NCBI GenBank assembly: GCA_003563455.1
Contig: PWRV01000293.1
Location: 1-9,330 of the forward strand
From: Thioalkalivibrio sp.
GTDB taxonomy: Bacteria > Pseudomonadota > Gammaproteobacteria > Ectothiorhodospirales > Ectothiorhodospiraceae
Reading direction: 5' to 3'
DNA: 9,330 bases
The notes under the pieces are model-generated. The model searched no databases. It was given only the letters and a program-made list of their open reading frames with translations, and was not told where the DNA came from. This document shows, piece by piece, positions 1-8,100 of this stretch (position 1 is the stretch's first letter; every line of letters starts with the position of its first letter). The position numbers and the translations under genes were made by a program.

Positions 1-148
1 CCGTGGTCGCAAAGCCCCCCGGAACGCGGATCCCCTGCGCTTCGAGCGTCGCGATCATCTCGCCGAGGCTGGCGTTCTTGCCACCAACGTCATCCGAGTC
101 CTTCTGGGTCAACTCCGATAGCCGCAAAATCAGTGCTTTGTCGCTCAT
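1..148 (-). CDS. ppsA: Phosphoenolpyruvate synthase, N-terminal fragment (runs off the left edge)
   Basis: PEP synthase converts pyruvate, ATP and water to PEP, AMP and phosphate in the cytoplasm, the entry step of gluconeogenesis. Only 49 codons plus one base are present. The protein starts MSDKALILRLSELTQKD and continues into the hallmark N-terminal motif of the family, VGGKNASLGEMI (residues 21–32), followed by a GIRVPGGFATT block (39–49). This matches the start of the ATP-grasp-type nucleotide-binding domain of PpsA/PPDK enzymes. The ATG at 148 has a good Shine-Dalgarno, AGAGGA at 157–162, 8 nt upstream. The usual protein is about 790–800 residues, so most of it lies outside the window, and the swivelling phosphohistidine and PEP/pyruvate-binding domains cannot be checked. 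A pyruvate phosphate dikinase or PEP-utilising paralogue is possible, but the match to PpsA in both start and motif spacing is close. Confidence 0.9.
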   Translation of the reverse strand, partial: MSDKALILRLSELTQKDSDDVGGKNASLGEMIATLEAQGIRVPGGFATT

Positions 149-181
149 GATTCACGTCCTCTATTCGGGTTTTCGACCGCC

Positions 182-211
182 CCGGGGACAGATTTGCAAA
201 TCTGTCCCCGG
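182..211. repeat. Perfect 30-bp palindrome in the spacer before ppsA (REP-like)
   Basis: Each arm is CCGGGGACAGATTTG followed directly by its exact reverse complement, giving 15 uninterrupted base pairs with no spacer. It lies 54 nt past the stop of the acyl-ligase fusion and 33 nt before the ppsA ATG, so it falls in the ppsA promoter or 5' leader. There is no T-run on either side, so it is a poor intrinsic terminator. From memory, GGGGACAGATTT-type palindromes occur as dispersed repeats in many GC-rich proteobacterial genomes, often near REP-associated tyrosine transposases. That association is recalled, not shown here. An operator for a dimeric regulator is the main alternative. Confidence 0.7.
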
Positions 212-265
212 CCCTTGGGCACCTTGTTCGCAAGCGGGAGAGGGGAGCAATGCGCGACTTTCACG

Positions 266-2926
266 CTAAGTTCCCGACTCCGATGACCCGCCCAGATCCT
301 CCAGCGCCGACTGCAGGACTTTCACGATCTCCCGCTCCTCGGTGCCGTAGGTTTCGGGTGAGACCGGATCACCGATGATCACGCGTACCCGTTTACCCGG
401 ACGCGGAAAGCGGTGTCCGGGTGCCATCACCTCACGGGTGCCTTCGATCCGGACCGGCACCACCGGCACCGGCTGCGCGGCAAGGACCAGCCCGATGCCG
501 GGCCGCAGACGCTGCAGCTCGCCGTCCGGAGAACGCTCCCCTTCCGGAAACCAGATGAGTCCGTACCCGCGTTCCACGCAGGCCGCCGCCACCGCAAGGC
601 TCCTGCGCGGTGCGGATCCGGGGTCGATTGGCAGGATGCGCGCGGTTCGGCTGAAGGCCCGGGAGATCCGGTTGGAAAACAGGTAATCCTCGAGACCGGC
701 CCAATACAGCGACTCGAGATCCTTCCGGGTGAGAGCGGGCAGCAGCGCCAACGGATCCACGAAACTCAGGTGGTTCGGTGCGATGAGGCAGGGGCCGTCG
801 TCCGGAAGACGGCCACGTACCTCGACGCGCATCAGCAGGCGCGAGAGCAGTCGCGCAGGGCCGAGCAGCAGCCAGCCGAAAACGCGGCGGGTCGGACCGG
901 GGGGCTCCAGGGCCTTTTTCTGGTCATCCTCGAGCATTGACTCCGGATCCCCGAGCTGCTTCTTCAGTTCGCCCCGGCCCTCCTTGGCCTCGGCCGCCCC
1001 GGCTGCCTCCTGCAGGAGATCCCGAACGGTCTCGACCCGTTCGATCGCGGAGTCATCGAGGTCAATCCCCGCGCGATCCTGAAGCGCAAGCGTAAGATCG
1101 ACCCAGCTGAGCGAATCGATTCCGAGCTCGTCAGCGAGGCTGGTGTCGGGAGTCAGACGAAGATCGTGGAAGCGCTCGGCGAGGTAGTTCCAGGTTTGTT
1201 CCGCGCCGGGGTCCGACAAGAGTTGCTGGTCCTCGGGTGCCATCGATTCGGGAGAGACCGGCTCGGGCCGTGCTTCGGAGACCGCGTCTTCCTTCCCGAG
1301 CTCCTCGAAGAGTTCTTCGAGCTTGTGCCGCCGCAGCTTGCCGAGTCGGGTACGCGGCAGCGGGTCGAGGGCAATGCGCAACTCGCCCGGGCGGTGATGG
1401 CTCGGCAGCTCTTTCGCCGCCTTTTTCACCACCTCCTTGATCCGCTTCTCGAGGTCCTCGCCAGTCACCTCCCGCAACAGGCCCGACTCCGGCACCACGA
1501 CCGCCGCCAGGCGATCCTCGTGCTCGAGGACACCCACCTCCCGCACCTCGTCGATCGCCTGCAGGGTGCCTTCCACCTTTTCCGGATCCACGTTCTCGCC
1601 CCCGGAGAGCAGGATCATCGAGGATTCGCGGCCGTGCAGATGCAGGTAGCCGTCCTCGTCGATCTCGCCGGTATCGCCGGTACGGAACCAGCCCCCTTCT
1701 TCGAGATCCTCCTCGTTCTTCTCGGGGAGATTCAGGTAGCCCGAGAATACATTCGGGCCCCGGGCCATCACCTCGCCGCGCCCGTCCCCGGAATCGGAGT
1801 CGTCGATCTTGAGTTCCACACCGGGAAGCGGCAGGCCTGCGGCCTCGAGCTTCAACCGGTCCGGCGGATTGTAGGTGAGTATCGGAGAAGTCTCGCTGAG
1901 ACCGTAACCGGTACCGATTTCCCAGCCCAGCGCCAGCAGATTGCGCCCGAGGTCGGGGTCCAGCGCGGCGCCGCCGGCAACCACCAGCCGCAGGCGCGGG
2001 GCCAGGCGCTTGTGCAGGCCCTTGAACAGCTTCTGTCCGAGACGCAGCCCGAGGCGGCGGCGCGCGAGCCGCGAAACAGCCAGCGTTTGCCGGAACAGCA
2101 GCGCCGGGATTCGGCCGCGGCTCGAAACCCTGTCCTCCAGGGCCTGCCATATGGCCTCATAAAGCCGGGGCACCCCCAGCATCACGGTCGCTTCGCCCTC
2201 CTGCAATGCACGCACGATCTGCGGACCCACCAGGGAAAAGGGCACGATGATCGGCGCGCCGATCGTCATCGGGATCAGAATGCCAACCGTGAACGGGTAC
2301 ACGTGATGAAACGGCAGCGGCACGAGCACCCGGTCCCGGTCATCTGCGAGTTCCTGCTCGCAAAGTGCCTCCACGTTACTGCTCAGGTTCCGGTGCGTCA
2401 GTGGCACGCCCTTCGGGGGACCGGTGGTCCCGGAGGTGTAGAAGATCGCCGCGATGTCGTCCGATTCGGCAACCGGTGACGCCGCTTCTTTCTCAAGCAG
2501 GCCTTCCCACGCCCTGGAATCGTCGCGGTCCGCATCAAGGAGATAGACGCTCACATCACCCAGATCGTCCGGAAGACGGTCTTCAAGCTTGGAAGTTGTG
2601 AAAACGAAACGGGGCTCGGCGTCGGAAAGTGCATGTTCCAGATCCTCGCGCGGCATCTGCGTATCCAGCGGAACCACCGCACCTCCGGCATTCATCACGC
2701 CCAGCGCGGATGCCACCCAGTCCGCACTGTTCGGGGCGAGGATCACGATCCGGTCGCCGCGCTCGAGACCCGCCTCCTGAAGGCCGGCCACCAGGCGGCC
2801 CGCCCGCTCGAGAAGCTCGGTACGAGAAGTCGTAGCAAGGTCGTCGCGGCTCATCGCGACGACCGCCGCCTGATCCCCGGACACTGAACGGGAGGCAAGA
2901 AGTTCGTCGATGGTTTGAGCACTCAT
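266..2926 (-). CDS. Trifunctional acyl-CoA/acyl-ACP synthetase – acyl carrier protein – PlsC acyltransferase fusion (Aas-like, reversed order)
   Basis: An 886-residue protein with three domains. Residues about 1–545 are an ANL-superfamily acyl-adenylating enzyme: P-loop YTSGTTGPPKG (163–173), GYGLSET (340–346), FRTGD (414–418), the hinge/C-domain GRESSMILLSGGENVDPE (432–449), and the C-terminal lysine K530 in RTRLGKLRR. Residues about 575–643 are an acyl carrier protein with the phosphopantetheine site LGIDSLSW (Ser605). Residues about 695–880 are a PlsC/LPLAT acyltransferase with NHLSFVD (HX4D, His719/Asp724), FPEGERSPDG (793–802) and VPVVPVRIEGT (820–830). A hydrophobic/basic segment just before it (about 682–701) could sit on the membrane surface. 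The inferred job is to activate a free fatty acid, load it on the internal ACP and transfer it to a lysophospholipid or glycerophosphate. E. coli Aas has the acyltransferase first and no ACP. The ATG at 2926 was chosen over the in-frame ATG at 3013 because of its Shine-Dalgarno and because the extra 29 residues are not domain-like. The substrate is unknown. Confidence 0.88.
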   Translation of the reverse strand: MSAQTIDELLASRSVSGDQAAVVAMSRDDLATTSRTELLERAGRLVAGLQEAGLERGDRIVILAPNSADWVASALGVMNAGGAVVPLDTQMPREDLEHALSDAEPRFVFTTSKLEDRLPDDLGDVSVYLLDADRDDSRAWEGLLEKEAASPVAESDDIAAIFYTSGTTGPPKGVPLTHRNLSSNVEALCEQELADDRDRVLVPLPFHHVYPFTVGILIPMTIGAPIIVPFSLVGPQIVRALQEGEATVMLGVPRLYEAIWQALEDRVSSRGRIPALLFRQTLAVSRLARRRLGLRLGQKLFKGLHKRLAPRLRLVVAGGAALDPDLGRNLLALGWEIGTGYGLSETSPILTYNPPDRLKLEAAGLPLPGVELKIDDSDSGDGRGEVMARGPNVFSGYLNLPEKNEEDLEEGGWFRTGDTGEIDEDGYLHLHGRESSMILLSGGENVDPEKVEGTLQAIDEVREVGVLEHEDRLAAVVVPESGLLREVTGEDLEKRIKEVVKKAAKELPSHHRPGELRIALDPLPRTRLGKLRRHKLEELFEELGKEDAVSEARPEPVSPESMAPEDQQLLSDPGAEQTWNYLAERFHDLRLTPDTSLADELGIDSLSWVDLTLALQDRAGIDLDDSAIERVETVRDLLQEAAGAAEAKEGRGELKKQLGDPESMLEDDQKKALEPPGPTRRVFGWLLLGPARLLSRLLMRVEVRGRLPDDGPCLIAPNHLSFVDPLALLPALTRKDLESLYWAGLEDYLFSNRISRAFSRTARILPIDPGSAPRRSLAVAAACVERGYGLIWFPEGERSPDGELQRLRPGIGLVLAAQPVPVVPVRIEGTREVMAPGHRFPRPGKRVRVIIGDPVSPETYGTEEREIVKVLQSALEDLGGSSESGT

Positions 2927-2932
2927 CCTGAA

Positions 2933-2938
2933 ACCTCC
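2933..2938 (-). promoter_or_regulatory. Shine-Dalgarno that fixes the start of the ligase–ACP–acyltransferase gene
   Basis: GGAGGT on the minus strand, 6 nt before the ATG at 2926. The longer in-frame ATG at 3013 has no comparable site upstream, so this supports the 886-residue form. Confidence 0.75.
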
Positions 2939-3109
2939 GATGTTAGTGTTACTCGAACAAAAGGCACCGGGAACATCCCGTCGCTTTTTAGACCTTGATC
3001 CCTTGCACTCCATCCGTCAACGCGACCCCACGAAGGCAACTCCGCCCGACCCCCACGATGGCTCCGGGCCGGTCGGCTGACGGGGCCGCGGGAAGCGCGA
3101 CAATATCCA

Positions 3110-5080
3110 TCATCCGGTACCCCACCATCCGGCCTGCTGGCGCAGGCGCTGAATCAGTTCGCGGTGAAGGTGCGCGAAATCCTGACCTCGACCCTGCAGC
3201 GCCAGGGCCAGTACGCAGTGCAGGTTCAGAGCCTCCCCGTGCGCTGCGGCGCGCGGGAAGGCCGTCCGGTAATCCCGGGGCACTCGCAAAGTCCAGTTTT
3301 CCGCATCGACGACACCGGCCCGGTTGTAGGTTTGTTCCAGGCCCAGCAGATCGGCGAAAAACACCATGACCTGTTCTGCCGGGCTGGCGAAGGCATCCGC
3401 CCACTTGGCATGCACCAGCTTGTTGCGATCCACGGCCAGTTCACGCGCAAAGCGCTCCCGTTCCGACGGCGCGACGAGTCGCGCGGCAAGGTCCTCCGCC
3501 TCCTGCCGGGCCCGCTCACCGTCCTCCACCCACTGGCGGGTCAGATGCCAGATCGACGGCGTATCGTGAGTCCCCACCATGATCCAGTCCCCGGCCTCGG
3601 CGTTCTCACTGCGATAGACGTCGTCAGGGTTACAGGGATCCGCCTTCTGCGTCACGCGAAACCGGCCAAGACCCTGGCGTCTGATGACGCTCGCCACCGG
3701 AAAAGGCAATGTGCTCAGCACCTCGCAGGGGATGTCCTCGCTGGAGCCGCCGTGTTCCCGCACCGCGCTCACGACGATGTCCAGTAGCGAGGCATAGTCG
3801 CCGACCTGATCCGGCCGCAGCCACCGCACCCAATCGTCCGCATAGCGGGGAACGGACGGGTTCAGCTGCTCCATCCCGGCGATCGCATAACGGCCAAGGA
3901 TCGGATGATCGGGCAGCTGTGGAGACGAGAACAGGCGCGCGCCATGCTGCACGGCGTGATAGGGATCGGGGTCCCCGGCGCGGTATACCCAGGGGCACAC
4001 CAGGCCATGCGGGTGATCGATGCGCAGGCCATCGAGTTCCCGGAGCATCTTTTCGACCCGGGCCTGCATGAAACGGAGCACGGGACCGGCGGCACCGTCG
4101 GCGTCGCGATACTGATCCGGGTCGTAGACCCCATAGCCCCAGGGCTGTCCGTCGCGATTGGTGCGGCTGGGCGGCGCCCCCATTCGGTAATCCGCCAGGA
4201 GCAAGCCGCCACGGATCCACTCGTCGCAGTCAGAGAGACCCACCTGGAGGTCACCATAGAGACGCAACCCGAGCACACGCGCCTCGGCGTGGAAGCGGGC
4301 GTGCTGTTGCTGCACCAGGAACTGCCCGAGGCGATAGCGTTCAAGCGCATCGCGATGCGTCTCGAGCAGGGCCTCCCGGCGGGACCTGCACGGGTCCGAT
4401 TCCTGGCCGACATGCCGGTAAAGGTCCGCATCCGGGCAGGCGGGGTCGGTCATCGGCCAGTGTCGATGGCGCCTCTGTCCATATTGCTGCCAAAGGACGT
4501 GATAGAGCGCGTCGGGTTGGAGCCAGTCGCGATTCTGATCCGAAAACGAATCGAGCTCCGCATCGAGCTTCAGGGCCCGGGGATCGCCCTGTTGCCGCGC
4601 CGCAACGAAGTTCCGGTGGATCTCCTCCAGCATTCCGTGCCCGGCATCGAAGGCATACTCGTGAACACTGCGGGACCCATCACTGCACGGACAATCCCGG
4701 ACCCGGCCCTCGACGGCGCCGGGATCGAGCAGGACGCCGCGTCCTTCCCCCCCGGCAGCCAGGCTGCCCATATCCAGGTTCAGGATGTTCCTGGAGAACA
4801 CGGTGCCATTGTAGGGCGAAGGGTCGTTGCGCGGTGTCTGCCCCAGGGGACCCAGTTGGATGCTGTCGAAACCCAGGCCACGCACGTAGGCCAGGAACTC
4901 CAGTGCCCCCTGGCTGTAGAGCGCGCCGCGCCCGATGTCATCGCCGGGCCGACCCGGAAAACAGCTGTCGTGGATGGCAAGGGCAAGACGTCGTTTGCCG
5001 AGGACGCGCAATGCCTCGGTGATCGCGGGGTCCGGCAATGGCAGCGCGTCGAATCCCTGACGGTTCAGACCCCCGGACAT
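3110..5080 (-). CDS. malQ: Divergent GH77 4-alpha-glucanotransferase (amylomaltase / MalQ-like)
   Basis: GH77 enzymes cut an alpha-1,4-glucan and transfer the piece to another glucan or glucose (disproportionation) in the cytoplasm. This 656-residue protein has the family landmarks in order: an N-terminal strand–loop block ending LGPLGQTPRNDPSPYNG (76–92, compare LPLGPTG…DSPYQ), LYGDLQVGLSDCDEW (274–288), GAPP and WGYGVYD (301–304 and 314–320, compare WGNPLYDW), LRIDHPHG with nucleophile Asp355, GTHDT with Asp506 as transition-state stabiliser, and NWTLRVP (595–601) near the C-terminus. The acid/base motif is altered: by spacing to the following helix, Glu453 in CEVLS replaces the glutamate of AEDLG. 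There is no signal peptide. The ATG at 5080 has GGGAGG at 5086–5091, 5 nt upstream. It follows treS–mak by 90 nt, so co-transcription is likely. The GH77 assignment is firm. The exact activity and acceptor are uncertain because several motif positions differ from characterised amylomaltases. Confidence 0.8.
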   Translation of the reverse strand: MSGGLNRQGFDALPLPDPAITEALRVLGKRRLALAIHDSCFPGRPGDDIGRGALYSQGALEFLAYVRGLGFDSIQLGPLGQTPRNDPSPYNGTVFSRNILNLDMGSLAAGGEGRGVLLDPGAVEGRVRDCPCSDGSRSVHEYAFDAGHGMLEEIHRNFVAARQQGDPRALKLDAELDSFSDQNRDWLQPDALYHVLWQQYGQRRHRHWPMTDPACPDADLYRHVGQESDPCRSRREALLETHRDALERYRLGQFLVQQQHARFHAEARVLGLRLYGDLQVGLSDCDEWIRGGLLLADYRMGAPPSRTNRDGQPWGYGVYDPDQYRDADGAAGPVLRFMQARVEKMLRELDGLRIDHPHGLVCPWVYRAGDPDPYHAVQHGARLFSSPQLPDHPILGRYAIAGMEQLNPSVPRYADDWVRWLRPDQVGDYASLLDIVVSAVREHGGSSEDIPCEVLSTLPFPVASVIRRQGLGRFRVTQKADPCNPDDVYRSENAEAGDWIMVGTHDTPSIWHLTRQWVEDGERARQEAEDLAARLVAPSERERFARELAVDRNKLVHAKWADAFASPAEQVMVFFADLLGLEQTYNRAGVVDAENWTLRVPRDYRTAFPRAAAHGEALNLHCVLALALQGRGQDFAHLHRELIQRLRQQAGWWGTG

Positions 5081-5170
5081 CGAAGCCTCCCGATCCGTTG
5101 CGTGGAGGGATCCGACATTGGGGAAGTCCGCAATGCGCCGGGCGCGAGGCCGACGCGGAGCCGCGGCGCC

Positions 5171-8100
5171 TCAAGCCTCATCATTCCCTCCCCCGCCGCC
5201 ATCCTCCAGCAGGTTCAGGAGGCCGTCGATCGGGATGCCGACCCAGTCCAGCCGGTGATCCAGTTCGTAGCGCAGCTCATAGAGGGCCTTTTCCATCATG
5301 AACAGACGGGTCAGTCGGCTGAAGTCCCCGGCATCCGCGGGAGATGCCCGACAATCCGCCACAGCCTCCCGGTAACCGCCGAGAAAGGCATCCGTGCTGA
5401 CCCGTTCCCAATGCCGCAAGTGCGGCAGCAGGCGTTCACGGTCGAGCGGTCGCTCGGCGGTGCAGTCCGCCAGCGCCGCGGCGCCGGCGTAGCTGAACGA
5501 GCGGAGCATTCCCGCCACGTCGCGCAGCGGCGAATGCTTGAGCCTGCGTTCCGCAATCGGACGAATGGGTTCACCCTCGAAATCGATGATCACGAAGTCG
5601 TTCTCGGTCAGCAGCACCTGACCCAGGTGATAGTCGCCGTGATGGCGGATCTTCAGCGCATCCACCGCACGGCGGGTCAGTTCCGGAATCTGCCGCAGGA
5701 AGGCATCGCGGGCCTGCAGCAGGCGATCCACAGCCGGGGTGACCTCTCCCGGCAACGCGTGCCGACGCCTGGCCAGCAGGTCGAGACTGCCGTGTACCTC
5801 TTCGCGCACACGAGTGCCCCAGGACTCCAGATCGCCGGGCTGCATCGATTCAGGTGCGAAGGCCGGGTCACTGCCGGGTCTCGCGAGAGCGACGTGGAGT
5901 TCGCCGGTACGCTGCCCGAGGGTATGCATCAGGCGCTGGTAGTCGACATGCACATCGGCCGTGATCTCGTCGGGACGGGCCAGACAATCCCCGAAGTGGC
6001 GGGCCAGGTAGTCGACACTGTAATTCCAGCCATCGCCCTGGTTCGGAACGTAGCCCTGGAGCAGGACCAGCGTCGATGCTTCTTCGTCCGCTCCCTGATA
6101 CTCCACCGATCCGGCAAGGGGCGAGATGTTGGGGAACGGCGAGACATCGGTGAGGTAGCGCCCCATTTCCAGCTCCGGGCTCAGTCCCGGCTGCATGCGT
6201 CGGTAGAGCTTCAGGAACAGCCTGTCGCCGATTACGACCGTGCTGTTGGTCCCCTCGGCCCCGGGACGCCGCAATGTCCGCGGGGGGGTCTGGCCCACCA
6301 GTTCCGCGTATGCGGCGCTCGGACGGAAGCGCAGTACGCCGGAGTCCAGCGGCAGGTCCGATGGCCTCGACATCGCCGCGATCAGTGCGTGAACGAAATC
6401 TTCCGACACCGCTGCGTCATGCAGCACACCCACCCGGGCCTTCTCGCGCACACGCGCCACCGCGGCCGGCAGAATCAGCCGCACCTCATCCTCGTCAATG
6501 TCGCCCCAGACCAGGCCCAGCGGGAGGAAATAGGTCTGCACCAGGCCGCTTTCGAAGCGGCACCGCACCCACATCAGCAGCCACTCCCCGTCTGTGGCGG
6601 CCCATTGCGATACCTGTGCAATCTCCACGGCCACCAGCGCCTGCCCCTTGGCCGCAAACCACCGCTGCTCCTGCAGAAAGGCCGGCAGAACCTCGTCTTC
6701 CAGGCGCTTTCTCAGCTTGCGCGCGACACTGGAAACCGCCCCGGTGCCCGGCGGCGACGGTTCCGGCAGGAAGCTCTGCCACCCGCCGGACAACACCAGC
6801 ACCGGGAGCTCGATCGACGGCAGCATCTCCTGGTGCCAGGCCGGCGCCTCGACGTCGCGGGCCAGTTCGAACCAGTAGAAGCCGTGACCCGGGAGGGTGA
6901 GCAGATAGGGCAGATCCCCGATCGGCGGAAACGGCGTGCGGCCCATCAGCTCCAGCGGTACCCTGCCCTTGAAACGGGCCAGGTCCAGCTCCACCGGCTG
7001 CGCCGAACGCGCGAGATTGGCCACGCAGAGCACCGATTCGTCCCCGTACTCGCGCACATAGGCCAGGATCTTGCGGTTGCCCGGCTGCAGAAAGCTGAGG
7101 GTGCCGCGGCCAAACGCGGGATGCACCTTGCGCACGGCGATCAGCCGCTTCATCCAGTTCAGCAGCGACGACGGCTCCCTGCTCTGGGCCTCCACGTTCA
7201 CCGCCGCATAGCCGTAGACGGGATCCATCATCGGCGGCAGATACAGAAACTGGGGATCGGCGCGGGAGAAACCGCCGTTGCGGTCCGGGCTCCACTGCAT
7301 GGGTGTGCGTACACCGTTGCGATCACCGAGGAAGAAATTGTCCCCCATGCCGATCTCGTCGCCGTAGTAGATGATCGGCGAGCCGGGCATCGACATCAGC
7401 AGGCTGTTCATCAGCTTGATCTTCTCGGGATCGTTCTCCATCAGCGGCGCGAGCCGGCGCCGGATTCCAACGTTGACCCGCATCCTCGGATCCGCCGCGT
7501 AGCGTTCGTACATGTAATCGCGCTCGCGGTCGGTAACCATCTCCAGTGTCAATTCGTCATGGTTGCGCAGGAAGATCGCCCACTGGCAGGTGTCGGGTAT
7601 CTCCGGCGTCTGACCCATGATCTCGAGGATGGGATAGCGGTCCTCCTGCGCGACCGCCATGTACATGCGCGGCATCAGCGGAAAGTGATAGACCATGTGG
7701 CATTCGTCACCGTCCCCGCAGTATTCACGGGCATCCTCGGGCCACTGGTTCGCCTCCGCCAGAAACATGCGCGAGTGATAATGTTCGTCCACCTCCGCGC
7801 GCATGCGTTTGAGTACGGCGTGGGTTTCCGGCAGATTCTCGTTGTTGGTCCCGTCGCGTACGCAAAGGTACGGAATGGCGTCCAGACGCAGCCCGTCGAC
7901 ACCCATGTCCAGCCAGAAACGCATCAGCCGGATCACGGCCTTCACCACCTCCGGATTGTTGTGGTTCAGATCGGGCTGGTGGTGGAAAAACCGATGCCAG
8001 TAATAGGCGCCGGCCTCGTCGTCCCAGGTCCAGTTGGAGACCTCGCTGTCGGTGAAAATCACCCGGGTCTCGGGAAACCTTTCCCTGCTGTCGCTCCACA

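Noticed and set aside
182..211. The palindrome as an intrinsic terminator of the ligase fusion
   Set aside because: No U-tract follows on the minus strand: the next bases are GC-rich, then a short A-run.
1166..2479. A 437-codon plus-strand frame opposite the acyl-ligase fusion
   Set aside because: It has the same codon-register relation to the minus-strand gene, with no family motif. It is a composition shadow.
2968..2992. Short hairpin CGGGA-ACA-TCCCG followed by a T-run on the plus strand
   Set aside because: The stem is only about 5 bp, the T-run is offset, and no plus-strand gene would need it.
2927..3013. N-terminal extension of the ligase fusion to an ATG at 3013
   Set aside because: The 29 extra residues are basic and Ser/Cys-containing without domain character, there is no good Shine-Dalgarno at 3013, and the ATG at 2926 has GGAGGT at ideal spacing.
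2927..3109. Promoter in the spacer before the ligase fusion, including TTGACG at 3015–3020 (minus strand) and the TGTT-N5-AACA inverted repeat around 2946–2960
   Set aside because: No -10 box sits at a proper distance from the TTGACG, and the inverted repeat is only 4 bp per arm. A promoter is likely somewhere here, but no specific element can be supported.
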